Below are positions 1-7,156 of a DNA stretch of 7,156 nt, piece after piece. The notes beneath the pieces were generated by a model that saw only the letters and a program-made list of their open reading frames with translations, did not search any database and was not told where the DNA came from. Every line of letters starts with the position of its first letter. The stretch's first letter is position 1. Position numbers and translations under genes: made by a program. The stretch is taken from the NCBI GenBank assembly GCA_938014945.1, contig CALLQH010000028.1:1-7156 (forward strand), in the 5' to 3' direction. This DNA comes from an uncultured bacterium. GTDB lineage: Bacteria; Pseudomonadota; Alphaproteobacteria; SP197.

Positions 1-804
<804 letters not shown>

Positions 805-839
805 GAAGGAACTGTCCGATGGGCGTCAGGCGGGCAGCC

Positions 840-1208
840 CTATTTTTGCATCCAGCGGCCGTTCGCGTCCATGTACCAGTTGCCCGGCTTGAGGTTGGCG
901 ATGATCTTCTCGCCTGCCACGACCTGTACGGCCTGGACACTGGTGCCGTTGGCCGCAGCCAGTTCGGCGTATTTCAGCTTCCGTTCGGTGTTGATGCGCT
1001 CCATCAGCGAGAGCGCCCAGGTCGGCGCGCCCGGATCGACCTGGCCCAGCAGGCCGTCGGGGCGCTCGCCGAGGTAACCCTGGTCGCGGGCGTCGTCCAG
1101 GCTCTGCGCCCAGGCCTCCATGGGGAGCAGGGGCAGCAGCATGGCGCCGGCCATCAGGCCGAGCATGGTGCGGCGGGCGATGGTCATCGGGCGATCAGAA
1201 GAGGTCAC
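840..1208 (-). CDS. ydbL: YdbL family (DUF1318) secreted protein
   Basis: Small exported protein of the YdbL family. In E. coli YdbL is a periplasmic partner of the YdbH-YnbE intermembrane bridge and modulates YnbE multimerisation. From the GTG at 1208 the product is 122 residues; an ATG seven codons in (1187) would give 115. I prefer the GTG because GGAGGA lies 5 nt upstream (1214-1219), whereas the ATG has no clear ribosome site. The N-terminus is a signal peptide: ARRTMLG, a hydrophobic stretch at about 15-29, and a likely cleavage site AWA|QS after residue 34. The mature part shows family features: GYLGERPDGLLG near residue 44, then NTERKLKYAELAAANG and AGEKII near 73-103, and an aromatic C-terminus (GNWYMDANGRW). 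Using the GTG, the gene overlaps ynbE by 14 nt, which suggests translational coupling. The twin arginines leave Tat export possible, but the motif is poor. Confidence 0.88.
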   Translation of the reverse strand: MTSSDRPMTIARRTMLGLMAGAMLLPLLPMEAWAQSLDDARDQGYLGERPDGLLGQVDPGAPTWALSLMERINTERKLKYAELAAANGTSVQAVQVVAGEKIIANLKPGNWYMDANGRWMQK

Positions 1209-1404
1209 TGTCTTCCTCCAGAAGCTGCTCCACGTCCTTTTCGAGCTTGATGCGGACTTCCTGCTCGATCTTGACGTTGAGGTTGATCACGATCGGGTCC
1301 TTGGGCGCCTCCACGCGCACGGTGGGCTGGCAGGCGGCCACGAACAAAAGCAGCAGCGGCACAGCCAGGCCGATGGCGGGTGGGCGGTCCAGACGACGCG
1401 TCAT
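1195..1404 (-). CDS. ynbE: YnbE family outer-membrane lipoprotein
   Basis: Small lipoprotein of the YnbE family. In E. coli YnbE sits in the outer membrane, binds the C-terminal region of YdbH and forms the outer-membrane end of an intermembrane lipid-transport bridge. From the ATG at 1404 the product is 69 residues, close to the 61 of E. coli. It has a basic start (MTRRLDR), a hydrophobic core (AVPLLLLF) and a lipobox VAAC with the lipidated Cys at residue 25. The mature part begins CQPTVRVEAPKDPIVINLN and continues VKIEQEVRIKLEKDVEQLL, ending EEDSDLF; the PI-INLNVKIE core is the family signature. The ATG at 1404 is preferred because GAGGA (1413-1417) lies 8 nt upstream. An ATG at 1419 and a TTG at 1434 are in frame but lack a good ribosome site. 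It lies 47 nt after ydbH and probably overlaps ydbL. Function is by homology; the family call is strong. Confidence 0.88.
   Translation of the reverse strand: MTRRLDRPPAIGLAVPLLLLFVAACQPTVRVEAPKDPIVINLNVKIEQEVRIKLEKDVEQLLEEDSDLF
1214..1219 (-). promoter_or_regulatory. Ribosome binding site for ydbL, within the ynbE reading frame
   Basis: On the minus strand GGAGGA lies 5 nt before a GTG at 1208-1206. It sits inside the last codons of ynbE (the Leu-Glu-Glu run), so ydbL translation would begin on ynbE coding sequence. This site decides in favour of the GTG start over the ATG at 1187. Confidence 0.55.
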
Positions 1405-1412
1405 GTCGGTGT

Positions 1413-1417
1413 TCCTC
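1413..1417 (-). promoter_or_regulatory. Ribosome binding site for ynbE
   Basis: GAGGA on the minus strand, 8 nt before the ATG at 1404. It decides the start in favour of 1404, because the two upstream in-frame candidates (ATG 1419, TTG 1434) have no comparable site. The GAGGA begins within two bases of the 1419 ATG, so use of one start would probably exclude the other. Confidence 0.5.
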
Positions 1418-1421
1418 ATGG

Positions 1422-1434
1422 TTGACCCGGTCAA
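1422..1434. repeat. Small perfect palindrome in the ydbH-ynbE gap
   Basis: TTGACC, one central base, then GGTCAA: a perfect inverted repeat with 6-bp arms. It lies in the 47-nt gap between ydbH and ynbE, ending 4 nt upstream of the proposed ynbE ribosome site. It could be a protein operator or a small RNA hairpin tuning ynbE translation. At this size chance cannot be ruled out, and no promoter pair is evident around it. Confidence 0.35.
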
Positions 1435-1451
1435 TGTGGGACGAGATTACG

Positions 1452-4400
1452 TCAAAAACCGGACAGACGTTTGCGAATCTCCTCGGGAACGCGCCAGCCA
1501 GCCAGGCTGTCGCGCACGATACGGTCGAGATCGCCGGTCAGATTGACGTTCAGTTCGATGGGATAACCGTCGTAAAGCTCCGGATTGGCGCCGGAAATGT
1601 GCAGGCCGACGATGCTGGCGCCGCCGAGCGCGCGGTCGAGGTCGATCACGATGCTTTGATAGTGGAAGTTCGAGACGGCGGTCACGAGCATCTCGACGTT
1701 CTCGTCGCCCCCGCCGATCGCCGCGCCGCCCTCGGGCAGGTAACGCAGCACGCCCGGTTCGTCCGTCGCCAGCCGACCGCCCTCGATGGCGAGATCATTG
1801 TCCTGCAGCAGTACGGGTATCTCGCCCGACAGGCGGCCGCTGGCTTCCAGTTCCGGCAGGTCGAGCAGGGCGCCCAGGCGCGCCAGCTCGACCCCGGCGA
1901 CATCCAGGGTGATGCGGTTCTGCGCCCGCTCGGGATCGAGCGTGGTCGGCTGGGCCTGCACCGTGCCGCCCGCGAAGTCGAGCGCGGCCTCAGAGAGCCA
2001 CATCGCGCCGTTGCCCGGCAGGGAAAAGGTGAGGGAGAGGTTCTCCATGGGCAGGCCGGGATCGAGCCGGACAGCGGTGAGGTGCTGGCCCGGCGGCGTG
2101 CGCAGGGGCGCGATGCCGGAGAGATGAACGCTACCGGCCAGGGCTTGCACGTCAGCGCCCGCCAGCGTGCCGGAGATGTCGTCGAGTTTGAGGTCGAGGT
2201 CGGCAAAGGGCGCGCCCGCTTCCAGGCCCAGCGCCCCGACGATCTCGATGGCCCCGGTGGCGTCGGTCAGGAGAGCACCGTAGAGCGGCGACAGAGCCGT
2301 TGGCTGCAGATCGGGTGAGAAGCGCAGGGGCGGGATGCGGACATAGGCCGAGAGGCGTCCGCGTGCGGGTTCCCAGCTTCCTTCGATATTGGCGGCATAT
2401 CGGATGCCTGCCAGGTGGATGTCGAGCGACATGCGCGCATCCTCGCCCTTGGGCCACACGGGCTTGAAGGCGAGATCAGCCTGGGCCGGCACGAACCGAG
2501 CGGGCACGACCAGATCGCGCAGGTCGATGCCGGTCGCCTGGATCTGGGGCCAGGGCGAAAGGCCATCGTTGTAGCTCAGCAGAAGGTCGAGGTCGGAGAT
2601 GGCAATGTCCGGCCCGGTGATCGAGAGATCGCCGCCATGGCTTTCGGCGGTAGCCTGGATGTGACCCTCGCTCAGCGACCCGCCGCTGACCCGCATCTGC
2701 GGCAGGGAACCCGTCACTGTTGCGAGCACGTCGCCCGCCTCACTCAGGAGTTCCAGCCCGACCGGGGTTTCGGCAAGCACCACGCGGGCATCCCAGCCGG
2801 TTACCGTCTCGGGGTCGTTGAGGGTGAAGACCGGCAGTGTATCGCCCTCCAGCTTGAGGGTCGTGTTGCCGGTGGTGCGCAGGGCGGGATGCGAAAACGC
2901 GCCGACATCGAGCCAGCCGGGGCCGGTCAGGGTAACGGTGAGGGTGTCGGCCTCCAGGGCAAGGTCGAGCGGCAGCTCAGCCAGCAGGTCGCTGGCCGTG
3001 ACGTCGCCGAAGGCCAGATGGTCGGCACCGATCACCGCCACCGGATCAAGGGTCGCCTGCACGCGGATGTTGCTTTCCTGGGTCAGACGGATGGGCAGGG
3101 TGAAGCTGACGCTACGGGCCGAGAGTCCGCCGGCCTCCAGTCGGGTCAGGTCGCCCTCGGCATCGATGGAGGCCTGAAGGCCCGCGGGCGTGAGCATGGC
3201 CTCGCCGGACAGGCTGATCTCGTCGGCGACGATGCCATTCAACAACGGCCCGTGGAGCACGATCTCCGCGCCGTGCAGTCCGCCGCCGCGGGGCGTGCCG
3301 TTGCTGTCGGCGGTGAGTTCGAGACGCCCGGCGACTGTGGCCGCGAAGCCGTCGTCGGCATCGAGGGAAAGGTCGACATCCCCAGCGATGCCATAACCCT
3401 CTTCCTCCTGGCGCAGGGAGAGGCGCAGGCCGTCGGCTGGGATGGTCAGACCGTAGACGCGCGGCGGCAGGGCGGCGAGCCAGGATGGTGGCGCCTGTCC
3501 GGCGGCGATGCCGCGGACGGTAGTTGGCCCCTCGAGGCGCAGGGAGAGGGCGCCGTCGTCCACGGCAAGGTCGAGGGCAAGCTCCAGCGGCCCGGCAACG
3601 AGGCTGTCGGTCGCCACGCCTGCGCTGGTGAGCGAGAGGGTGCCTTTGCCGGAAAGATCGGCGGCATCGGTCGTGGCCGGTACGTCGCCCGCCAGGTCGA
3701 ATTCCGCGCGGGCCGGCGCGGTGAACCGCAGCGGCGAGGGCAGGGGAAGCTCCAGGTCCTGAGCGATCGCCAGCAGCCCGGCAATCGACCAGGAGGGGCG
3801 CTCGCCCTGGCTGTCGTAGCCGGCCGAGAGGCGGGCGGTGGCCGCGCTGTCGCTATCGCCGACATCCATGTCCAGGGAGGCTATGCGGTCGTGCCAGGTG
3901 CCTGAGAGCACGAGCGGTCCCAGGGGATGGCCGTCGAGCGCGGTGCGCGCGGCCTGGAGGGAGAGCAGGGCGGAGAGGCTGTCGCCCAGCGTGAGGTCGG
4001 CGCGGCCGTCGATGGCTTCGGCCTCCGCGCCGGGAATGCCCAGGCGCTGCGAGGCAAAGACGATCTGGGCGCGCCGGGCGGCGCTGCCGCCGAGGCCCGC
4101 GAGGTCGGCCTCGCCCACGATATCGCCCAGGCGCGTCGTCGCCTCGAAGGTCAGCGTCCCGCTGTCGCGCCCCGCGACGTCGTACCGGCCTTCCGCAGTG
4201 ACATTGGCCCAGCCCATCGGTGTTTCGAGGTGGATGCTGGCGTTGTCGATGACCAGCCGGTCGAGCGGCAGGCCTGTCTTGTCCGCGCCGGACGCAGAAG
4301 CGGCCATCCAGTCGCCCAGGGGCCCGGTGGGGCTGCCCTCGGCATCGAGGACGATGTCGAAGGCGGGGCGGTCGAGGCTGATGTCCTCGACCCTGCCGTC

Positions 4401-4691
4401 GAGCAGGCCCGAAAGGCTGAAGGTGGCGGTAGCGCGGTCGATATGGCCCAGGCCGGGTACCGTGATGTCGATCAGCACGGCGTGGCCGGTGGAGAGTTCG
4501 GCAATCTCCGCCGTGGTGCCGTGCGGCGCGTCGGCATGGAGCAGGTCGTCGAGCAGCCACTGGGCGAGGACAAGGCGCAAACCGAACCAAAGCACCAGAA
4601 CCGCGCCGAGCAGCAGCGCCACCAGAACGGAGGCGGCGAACATGGCGCGCGTTGCGCGCGAACGGCGGGGTGGCGTGGCGGTTTCGGTCAC
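1452..4691 (-). CDS. ydbH: YdbH, AsmA-like intermembrane phospholipid transport protein
   Basis: Large AsmA-like protein of the YdbH family. E. coli YdbH, redundantly with TamB and YhdP, supports phospholipid delivery from the inner to the outer membrane and docks on YnbE. The product here is 1079 residues, against about 880 in E. coli. The N-terminus has a basic cytoplasmic stretch (Arg9, 10, 12, 15) and one membrane segment at about 17-40 with no cleavage site, so the body should be periplasmic. The body is rich in alternating hydrophobic/polar beta-strand patterns with repeated short motifs such as LSGKGTLSLTSAG and LSGEAMLTPAG, as expected for a lipid-carrying groove. The last ~80 residues (HISGANPELYDGYPIELN, then the RVPEEIRKRL end) are the family's C-terminal region. 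The start is GTG at 4691 with no clear ribosome site; an ATG at 4643 (residue 17) would remove the basic stretch and is less likely. Databases often label this family 'dicarboxylate transport', a name I would not adopt here. The ynbE and ydbL genes directly downstream make the identification secure. Confidence 0.92.
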   Translation of the reverse strand: MTETATPPRRSRATRAMFAASVLVALLLGAVLVLWFGLRLVLAQWLLDDLLHADAPHGTTAEIAELSTGHAVLIDITVPGLGHIDRATATFSLSGLLDGRVEDISLDRPAFDIVLDAEGSPTGPLGDWMAASASGADKTGLPLDRLVIDNASIHLETPMGWANVTAEGRYDVAGRDSGTLTFEATTRLGDIVGEADLAGLGGSAARRAQIVFASQRLGIPGAEAEAIDGRADLTLGDSLSALLSLQAARTALDGHPLGPLVLSGTWHDRIASLDMDVGDSDSAATARLSAGYDSQGERPSWSIAGLLAIAQDLELPLPSPLRFTAPARAEFDLAGDVPATTDAADLSGKGTLSLTSAGVATDSLVAGPLELALDLAVDDGALSLRLEGPTTVRGIAAGQAPPSWLAALPPRVYGLTIPADGLRLSLRQEEEGYGIAGDVDLSLDADDGFAATVAGRLELTADSNGTPRGGGLHGAEIVLHGPLLNGIVADEISLSGEAMLTPAGLQASIDAEGDLTRLEAGGLSARSVSFTLPIRLTQESNIRVQATLDPVAVIGADHLAFGDVTASDLLAELPLDLALEADTLTVTLTGPGWLDVGAFSHPALRTTGNTTLKLEGDTLPVFTLNDPETVTGWDARVVLAETPVGLELLSEAGDVLATVTGSLPQMRVSGGSLSEGHIQATAESHGGDLSITGPDIAISDLDLLLSYNDGLSPWPQIQATGIDLRDLVVPARFVPAQADLAFKPVWPKGEDARMSLDIHLAGIRYAANIEGSWEPARGRLSAYVRIPPLRFSPDLQPTALSPLYGALLTDATGAIEIVGALGLEAGAPFADLDLKLDDISGTLAGADVQALAGSVHLSGIAPLRTPPGQHLTAVRLDPGLPMENLSLTFSLPGNGAMWLSEAALDFAGGTVQAQPTTLDPERAQNRITLDVAGVELARLGALLDLPELEASGRLSGEIPVLLQDNDLAIEGGRLATDEPGVLRYLPEGGAAIGGGDENVEMLVTAVSNFHYQSIVIDLDRALGGASIVGLHISGANPELYDGYPIELNVNLTGDLDRIVRDSLAGWRVPEEIRKRLSGF

Positions 4692-4712
4692 GCGGGAAAG
4701 TCTAGTGCCCTT

Positions 4713-4737
4713 TGCGCCGCCTTGGTATCGCGGCGCA
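4713..4737. repeat. Inverted repeat (8-bp stem, 9-nt loop) in the coxM-ydbH gap
   Basis: TGCGCCGC and its exact reverse complement GCGGCGCA flank a 9-nt loop, in the 66-bp gap between coxM and ydbH. As RNA on the minus strand this would be a stable GC-rich hairpin 20-odd nt after the coxM stop. It is followed by AAGGG rather than a U-run, so it is not a standard intrinsic terminator. It may protect the 3' end of the cox mRNA, cause partial attenuation, or be incidental. No convincing -35/-10 pair for ydbH is seen in the gap; a TAGACT lies close before the GTG but lacks a -35 partner. Confidence 0.45.
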
Positions 4738-4757
4738 TGTCCGGAAGCGGTGCGGCT

Positions 4758-5555
4758 TCAGCCCGCGGCCTTGGCAACCGCGCGTTTGGCCATGACGGTG
4801 ACCAGATGGGCGCGGTAGTCGGCGGCGGCGTGCATGTCGCTGTTGAGGTCATCGGCGGGCACCGTGATGCCTTCGATGGCCTCGGGCGCGAAGTTCGCGG
4901 CGAGCGCCTGCTCCATCTCGGCGACGCGGAAGACGCTGGGGGCGGCCCCGGTCACGGCAACGCGCATGCCCGACGCGGTCTCGGCCACCATGACGCCGAC
5001 CACGGCGTAGCGGGATGCCGGGTTGGGGAACTTCATGTAGGCGGCACGCTTCGGCCTGTGGAAGGAGACCGCGGTGACGATCTCGCCGTCCTCGAGCGCG
5101 GTCTCGAACATGCCGGTGAAGAAGTCGTCGCCGGCGATCTCGCGCTTGTTGGTGTGGACCGTGGCGCCCAGACCCACGACAGCGGCGGGATAGTCGGCGG
5201 AGGGATCGGCGTTGGCGATGGAGCCGCCGATGGTGCCGCGGTTCCTCACCTGGAAGTCGCCGATGCCGCCGGCCAGATCGGCCAGCGCCGGGATCGCCGC
5301 GCGGACCTCGGCCGAGAGAGCGACATCGTTGTGGCGCGTGCCGGCGCCGATGACGACCCGGTCGCCCTCGACCTTGATGCCTTTCAGCTCGGCGATAGCG
5401 GAGAGATCGACGATGTCGGAGGGGCCGGCCAGCCGCAGCTTCATGGAGGGCAGCAGGGTGTGGCCGCCCGAGAGGTAACGCGCATCATCGGCGCCCGCGA
5501 ACAGGCTGGCAGCATCGGCGATGGAAGCAGGCTTGTGATATTTGAAGGCGTACAT
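4758..5555 (-). CDS. coxM: CoxM-type FAD-binding medium subunit of a molybdenum hydroxylase (form II)
   Basis: Flavoprotein subunit of a three-subunit molybdenum hydroxylase of the xanthine dehydrogenase/CO dehydrogenase family. It binds FAD and passes electrons from the Fe-S small subunit to an acceptor, in the cytoplasm or at the inner membrane face. The 265-residue product is complete and near usual length. Both FAD motifs of CoxM are present: SGGHTLLP at 29-36 (family AGGHS) and TIGGSIANADPSADYPA starting at 108 (family TIGG). The C-terminal part (FPNPASRYAVVGV onward) matches the CO dehydrogenase flavoprotein C-terminal domain. The ATG at 5555 has AAGGGA 7 nt upstream (5563-5568), overlapping the coxL stop; the two genes are 11 nt apart and so surely one transcript. 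The subunit follows coxL, as in form II S-L-M clusters. The physiological substrate is not known from sequence. Confidence 0.93.
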   Translation of the reverse strand: MYAFKYHKPASIADAASLFAGADDARYLSGGHTLLPSMKLRLAGPSDIVDLSAIAELKGIKVEGDRVVIGAGTRHNDVALSAEVRAAIPALADLAGGIGDFQVRNRGTIGGSIANADPSADYPAAVVGLGATVHTNKREIAGDDFFTGMFETALEDGEIVTAVSFHRPKRAAYMKFPNPASRYAVVGVMVAETASGMRVAVTGAAPSVFRVAEMEQALAANFAPEAIEGITVPADDLNSDMHAAADYRAHLVTVMAKRAVAKAAG

Positions 5556-5566
5556 CTCTGGTTCCC

Positions 5567-7156
5567 TTAAGCGGCCGCTGGGGTCGCGGAAGCGTTGATC
5601 GCCTGCCAGACGCGCTGCGAGGTCGCGGGCATCTGGATGTCCTCGACGCCGGTCGCGTGGCGGATGGCGTTGATGACGGCGGCGGCGGCACCGATGGTCC
5701 CGGCTTCACCCGCACCCTTCACGCCCAGCGCATTGTGGGTGCAGGGCACGACATTGGTCGCGACCTCGAAGGAGGGCACCATGTCGGCCTTGGGCATGCA
5801 GTAGTCCATGTAGCTGCCGGTGAGCAGCTGGCCCTGGTCGTCGTAGATGCAGTCCTCGCACAGGGCCTGGCCGATACCCTGCATGATGCCGCCGTGGACC
5901 TGGCCCTCGACGATCATCGGATTGATGATGTTGCCGAAGTCGTCGACCGCGACGAAACGCTCGATGCGGGTGACGCCGGTCTCGGGATCGATCTCGACCT
6001 CGCAGATGTGGCAGCCATTGGGATAGGTGAAGTTCTTGGGGTCGTAGAACGAGGTTTCGTCCAGCCCCGGCTCCAGCTCGTCATGCGGGAAGTTGTGGGG
6101 CACGTAGGCCTGCAGGGCGATGTCGCCGAAGCCGAGCGTCTTGTCGGTGCCCGCGACCCGGAAGCTGCCGTCCTTGAACTCCACGTCCGCTTCGGCCGCC
6201 TCCATCATGTGGGCGGCGATCTTGCGGCCCTTGGCGATGACCTTTTCCAGCGAGTTGTGCAGGGCGACGCCGCCTACCGCCAGCGAGCGCGAGCCGTAAG
6301 TGCCCATGCCGAAGGGGATCTTGGCGGTGTCGCCGTGGATCACCTCGACGTTCTCGATGGCAACGCCCAGACGCTCGCAGACGATCTGCGCGAAGGTCGT
6401 CTCGTGGCCCTGGCCGTGGCTGTGGCTGCCCGTGAAGACCGTGACCGAGCCGGTGGGATGGACGCGGACCTCGCCGGATTCATAAAGCCCGGCGCGGGCG
6501 CCGAGGGCCCCCGCGACCGCCGAGGGGGCGATGCCGCAGGCCTCGATGTAGGAGGAGAGGCCGATGCCGCGCAGCATGCCCTTCTTCCTGGAGGCTTCGC
6601 GGCGGGCCGGGAAGCCGTCGTAGTCGATGGCCTTGAGCGCATCGTCGACGTTCTTCACGAAGTCGCCGGAGTCGTACTGCAGGGCGACCGGCGTCTGGTA
6701 GGGCATGGCCGAAGCCGGGATCAGGTTCAGCTTGCGCAGGGCGGCGGGATCGCGCCCGGTCTCGTGGGCGGCCTTGTCGACGATGGATTCGACGATGAAA
6801 CAGGCCTCGGGACGGCCGGCGCCGCGGTAGGCATCGACCGGCACCGTGTTGGTGAAGGCCGCCTTCACCTCGGCATAGATTGCCGGCGTGGCGTAGAGCC
6901 CGGCCAGCAGGGTGGCGTAGAGATAGGTCGGGATGGAGGTCGAGAAGGTCGAGAGATAGGCGCCCATGTTCGCAACCGTGGAGACACGGAAGGCGAGGAA
7001 CTTGCCGTCCTTGTCGAGCGCCAGTTCGGCATGGGTGTGGTGATCGCGGCCCTGGGCGTCGGAAATGAAGGCCTCCGAGCGGTCGCTGGTCCACTTCACC
7101 GGGCGGCCCACCACCTTGGCGGCCCAGGTGACGGCGGCTTCCTCGGCATAGTGGAA
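5567..7156 (-). CDS. coxL: CoxL-type molybdopterin-binding large subunit, form II (5' end cut by window edge)
   Basis: Catalytic large subunit of an aerobic CO dehydrogenase-like molybdenum hydroxylase, binding the molybdopterin cofactor. The last 529 residues are in the window and the frame is open to its edge; roughly the first 250 residues of a typical ~780-residue protein lie outside. Visible features, numbered from the first in-window codon: AYRGAGR at 109-115 (6812-6832), the active-site loop; HGQGHET at 247-253, a cofactor-contacting glycine/glutamine motif; and KGAGEAGT near the C-terminus, with the conserved catalytic Glu at 484 (5705-5707). AYRGAGR is the form II signature. Form I enzymes, proven to oxidise CO, have AYxCSFR, whose Cys ligates copper through the bridging sulfur. 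This protein lacks that Cys, so it should not be assumed to oxidise CO; oxidation of another small carbonyl or heterocyclic compound is possible. The stop is TAA at 5567. The in-frame GTG at 7114 is internal, not the true start, since family sequence (FHYAEEAAVTWAAK) continues upstream of it. Confidence 0.94.
   Translation of the reverse strand, partial: FHYAEEAAVTWAAKVVGRPVKWTSDRSEAFISDAQGRDHHTHAELALDKDGKFLAFRVSTVANMGAYLSTFSTSIPTYLYATLLAGLYATPAIYAEVKAAFTNTVPVDAYRGAGRPEACFIVESIVDKAAHETGRDPAALRKLNLIPASAMPYQTPVALQYDSGDFVKNVDDALKAIDYDGFPARREASRKKGMLRGIGLSSYIEACGIAPSAVAGALGARAGLYESGEVRVHPTGSVTVFTGSHSHGQGHETTFAQIVCERLGVAIENVEVIHGDTAKIPFGMGTYGSRSLAVGGVALHNSLEKVIAKGRKIAAHMMEAAEADVEFKDGSFRVAGTDKTLGFGDIALQAYVPHNFPHDELEPGLDETSFYDPKNFTYPNGCHICEVEIDPETGVTRIERFVAVDDFGNIINPMIVEGQVHGGIMQGIGQALCEDCIYDDQGQLLTGSYMDYCMPKADMVPSFEVATNVVPCTHNALGVKGAGEAGTIGAAAAVINAIRHATGVEDIQMPATSQRVWQAINASATPAAA

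Noticed and set aside
4645..4659. GCGCGC-GTT-GCGCGC inverted repeat in the ydbH start region
   Set aside because: It encodes the Arg/Ala-rich cytoplasmic stretch of YdbH and is expected from alternating G/C codons.
1452..4691. Dicarboxylate transporter, as the Pfam-style name for YdbH suggests
   Set aside because: There is one membrane segment and a long beta-rich periplasmic body, and ynbE and ydbL follow. This fits the AsmA-like lipid bridge, not a solute transporter.
4713..4737. Intrinsic terminator after coxM
   Set aside because: The stem is good but no U-run follows on the minus strand (AAGGG instead), so I list it only as an inverted repeat.
3927..5570. A 547-codon plus-strand open frame antisense to coxM and the 5' part of ydbH, and similar ones at 2415-3905, 1380-2318 and 3838-4818
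   Set aside because: Their translations are low-complexity Gly/Ala/Arg/Gln-rich with no recognisable domain, and they lie opposite minus-strand genes with clear families. High GC content suppresses stops in antisense frames.
6480..7094. Minus-strand alternative frames within coxL (6480-7094, 6340-6642) and ydbH (3853-4590, 1682-2206, 2152-2457)
   Set aside because: They are Arg/Pro-rich out-of-frame readings of genes whose correct frames show complete conserved motifs.
7112..7114. In-frame GTG as the start of coxL
   Set aside because: Family-like sequence continues in frame upstream to the window edge, and the molybdopterin domain would be truncated, so this is an internal valine codon.
5567..7156. 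Genuine form I CO dehydrogenase
   Set aside because: The AYxCSFR motif is absent and AYRGAGR is present; the L-then-M gene order is also that of form II.

Overview
The window looks like chromosomal DNA from a high-GC proteobacterium, most likely an alphaproteobacterium. This rests on strong G/C bias at third codon positions, GTG starts, and the pairing of a molybdenum hydroxylase operon with a Gram-negative envelope operon. The taxonomy is inference. All six genes I can support lie on the minus strand, so transcription runs from position 7156 towards 1. The plus strand carries several long open frames, but these are shadows of the minus-strand genes.

Region 1 (7156-4758) holds the 3' part of a CoxL-type molybdopterin large subunit, cut by the window edge, followed after 11 nt by a complete CoxM-type FAD subunit. 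The large subunit carries AYRGAGR at the active-site loop instead of AYxCSFR. It is therefore a form II (BMS-type) enzyme lacking the copper-binding cysteine of genuine aerobic CO dehydrogenases. The L-then-M order also fits the form II S-L-M layout, which predicts a coxS gene just outside the window.

Region 2 (4691-840) holds a complete ydbH-ynbE-ydbL operon. YdbH is a 1079-residue AsmA-like protein with an inner-membrane anchor and a long periplasmic body. YnbE is a small outer-membrane lipoprotein. YdbL is a small secreted protein. In Escherichia coli, YdbH and YnbE form an intermembrane bridge linked to phospholipid transport to the outer membrane, and YdbL modulates YnbE assembly. The genes here are tightly packed, and ynbE and ydbL probably overlap.

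Region 3 (804-1) holds the start of a CoxD/MoxR-type AAA+ ATPase, cut at its 3' end by the window edge. In cox clusters this ATPase acts in cofactor maturation of the molybdenum enzyme.

The most notable point is the layout: a complete envelope lipid-transport operon lies between the structural genes (coxL, coxM) and the accessory ATPase (coxD) of a form II cox cluster, in the same direction and with short gaps. The longest gap is 66 bp (4692-4757), which contains a perfect 8-bp inverted repeat. A second small palindrome lies before ynbE. I found no RNA genes, mobile elements, CRISPR arrays or origins.
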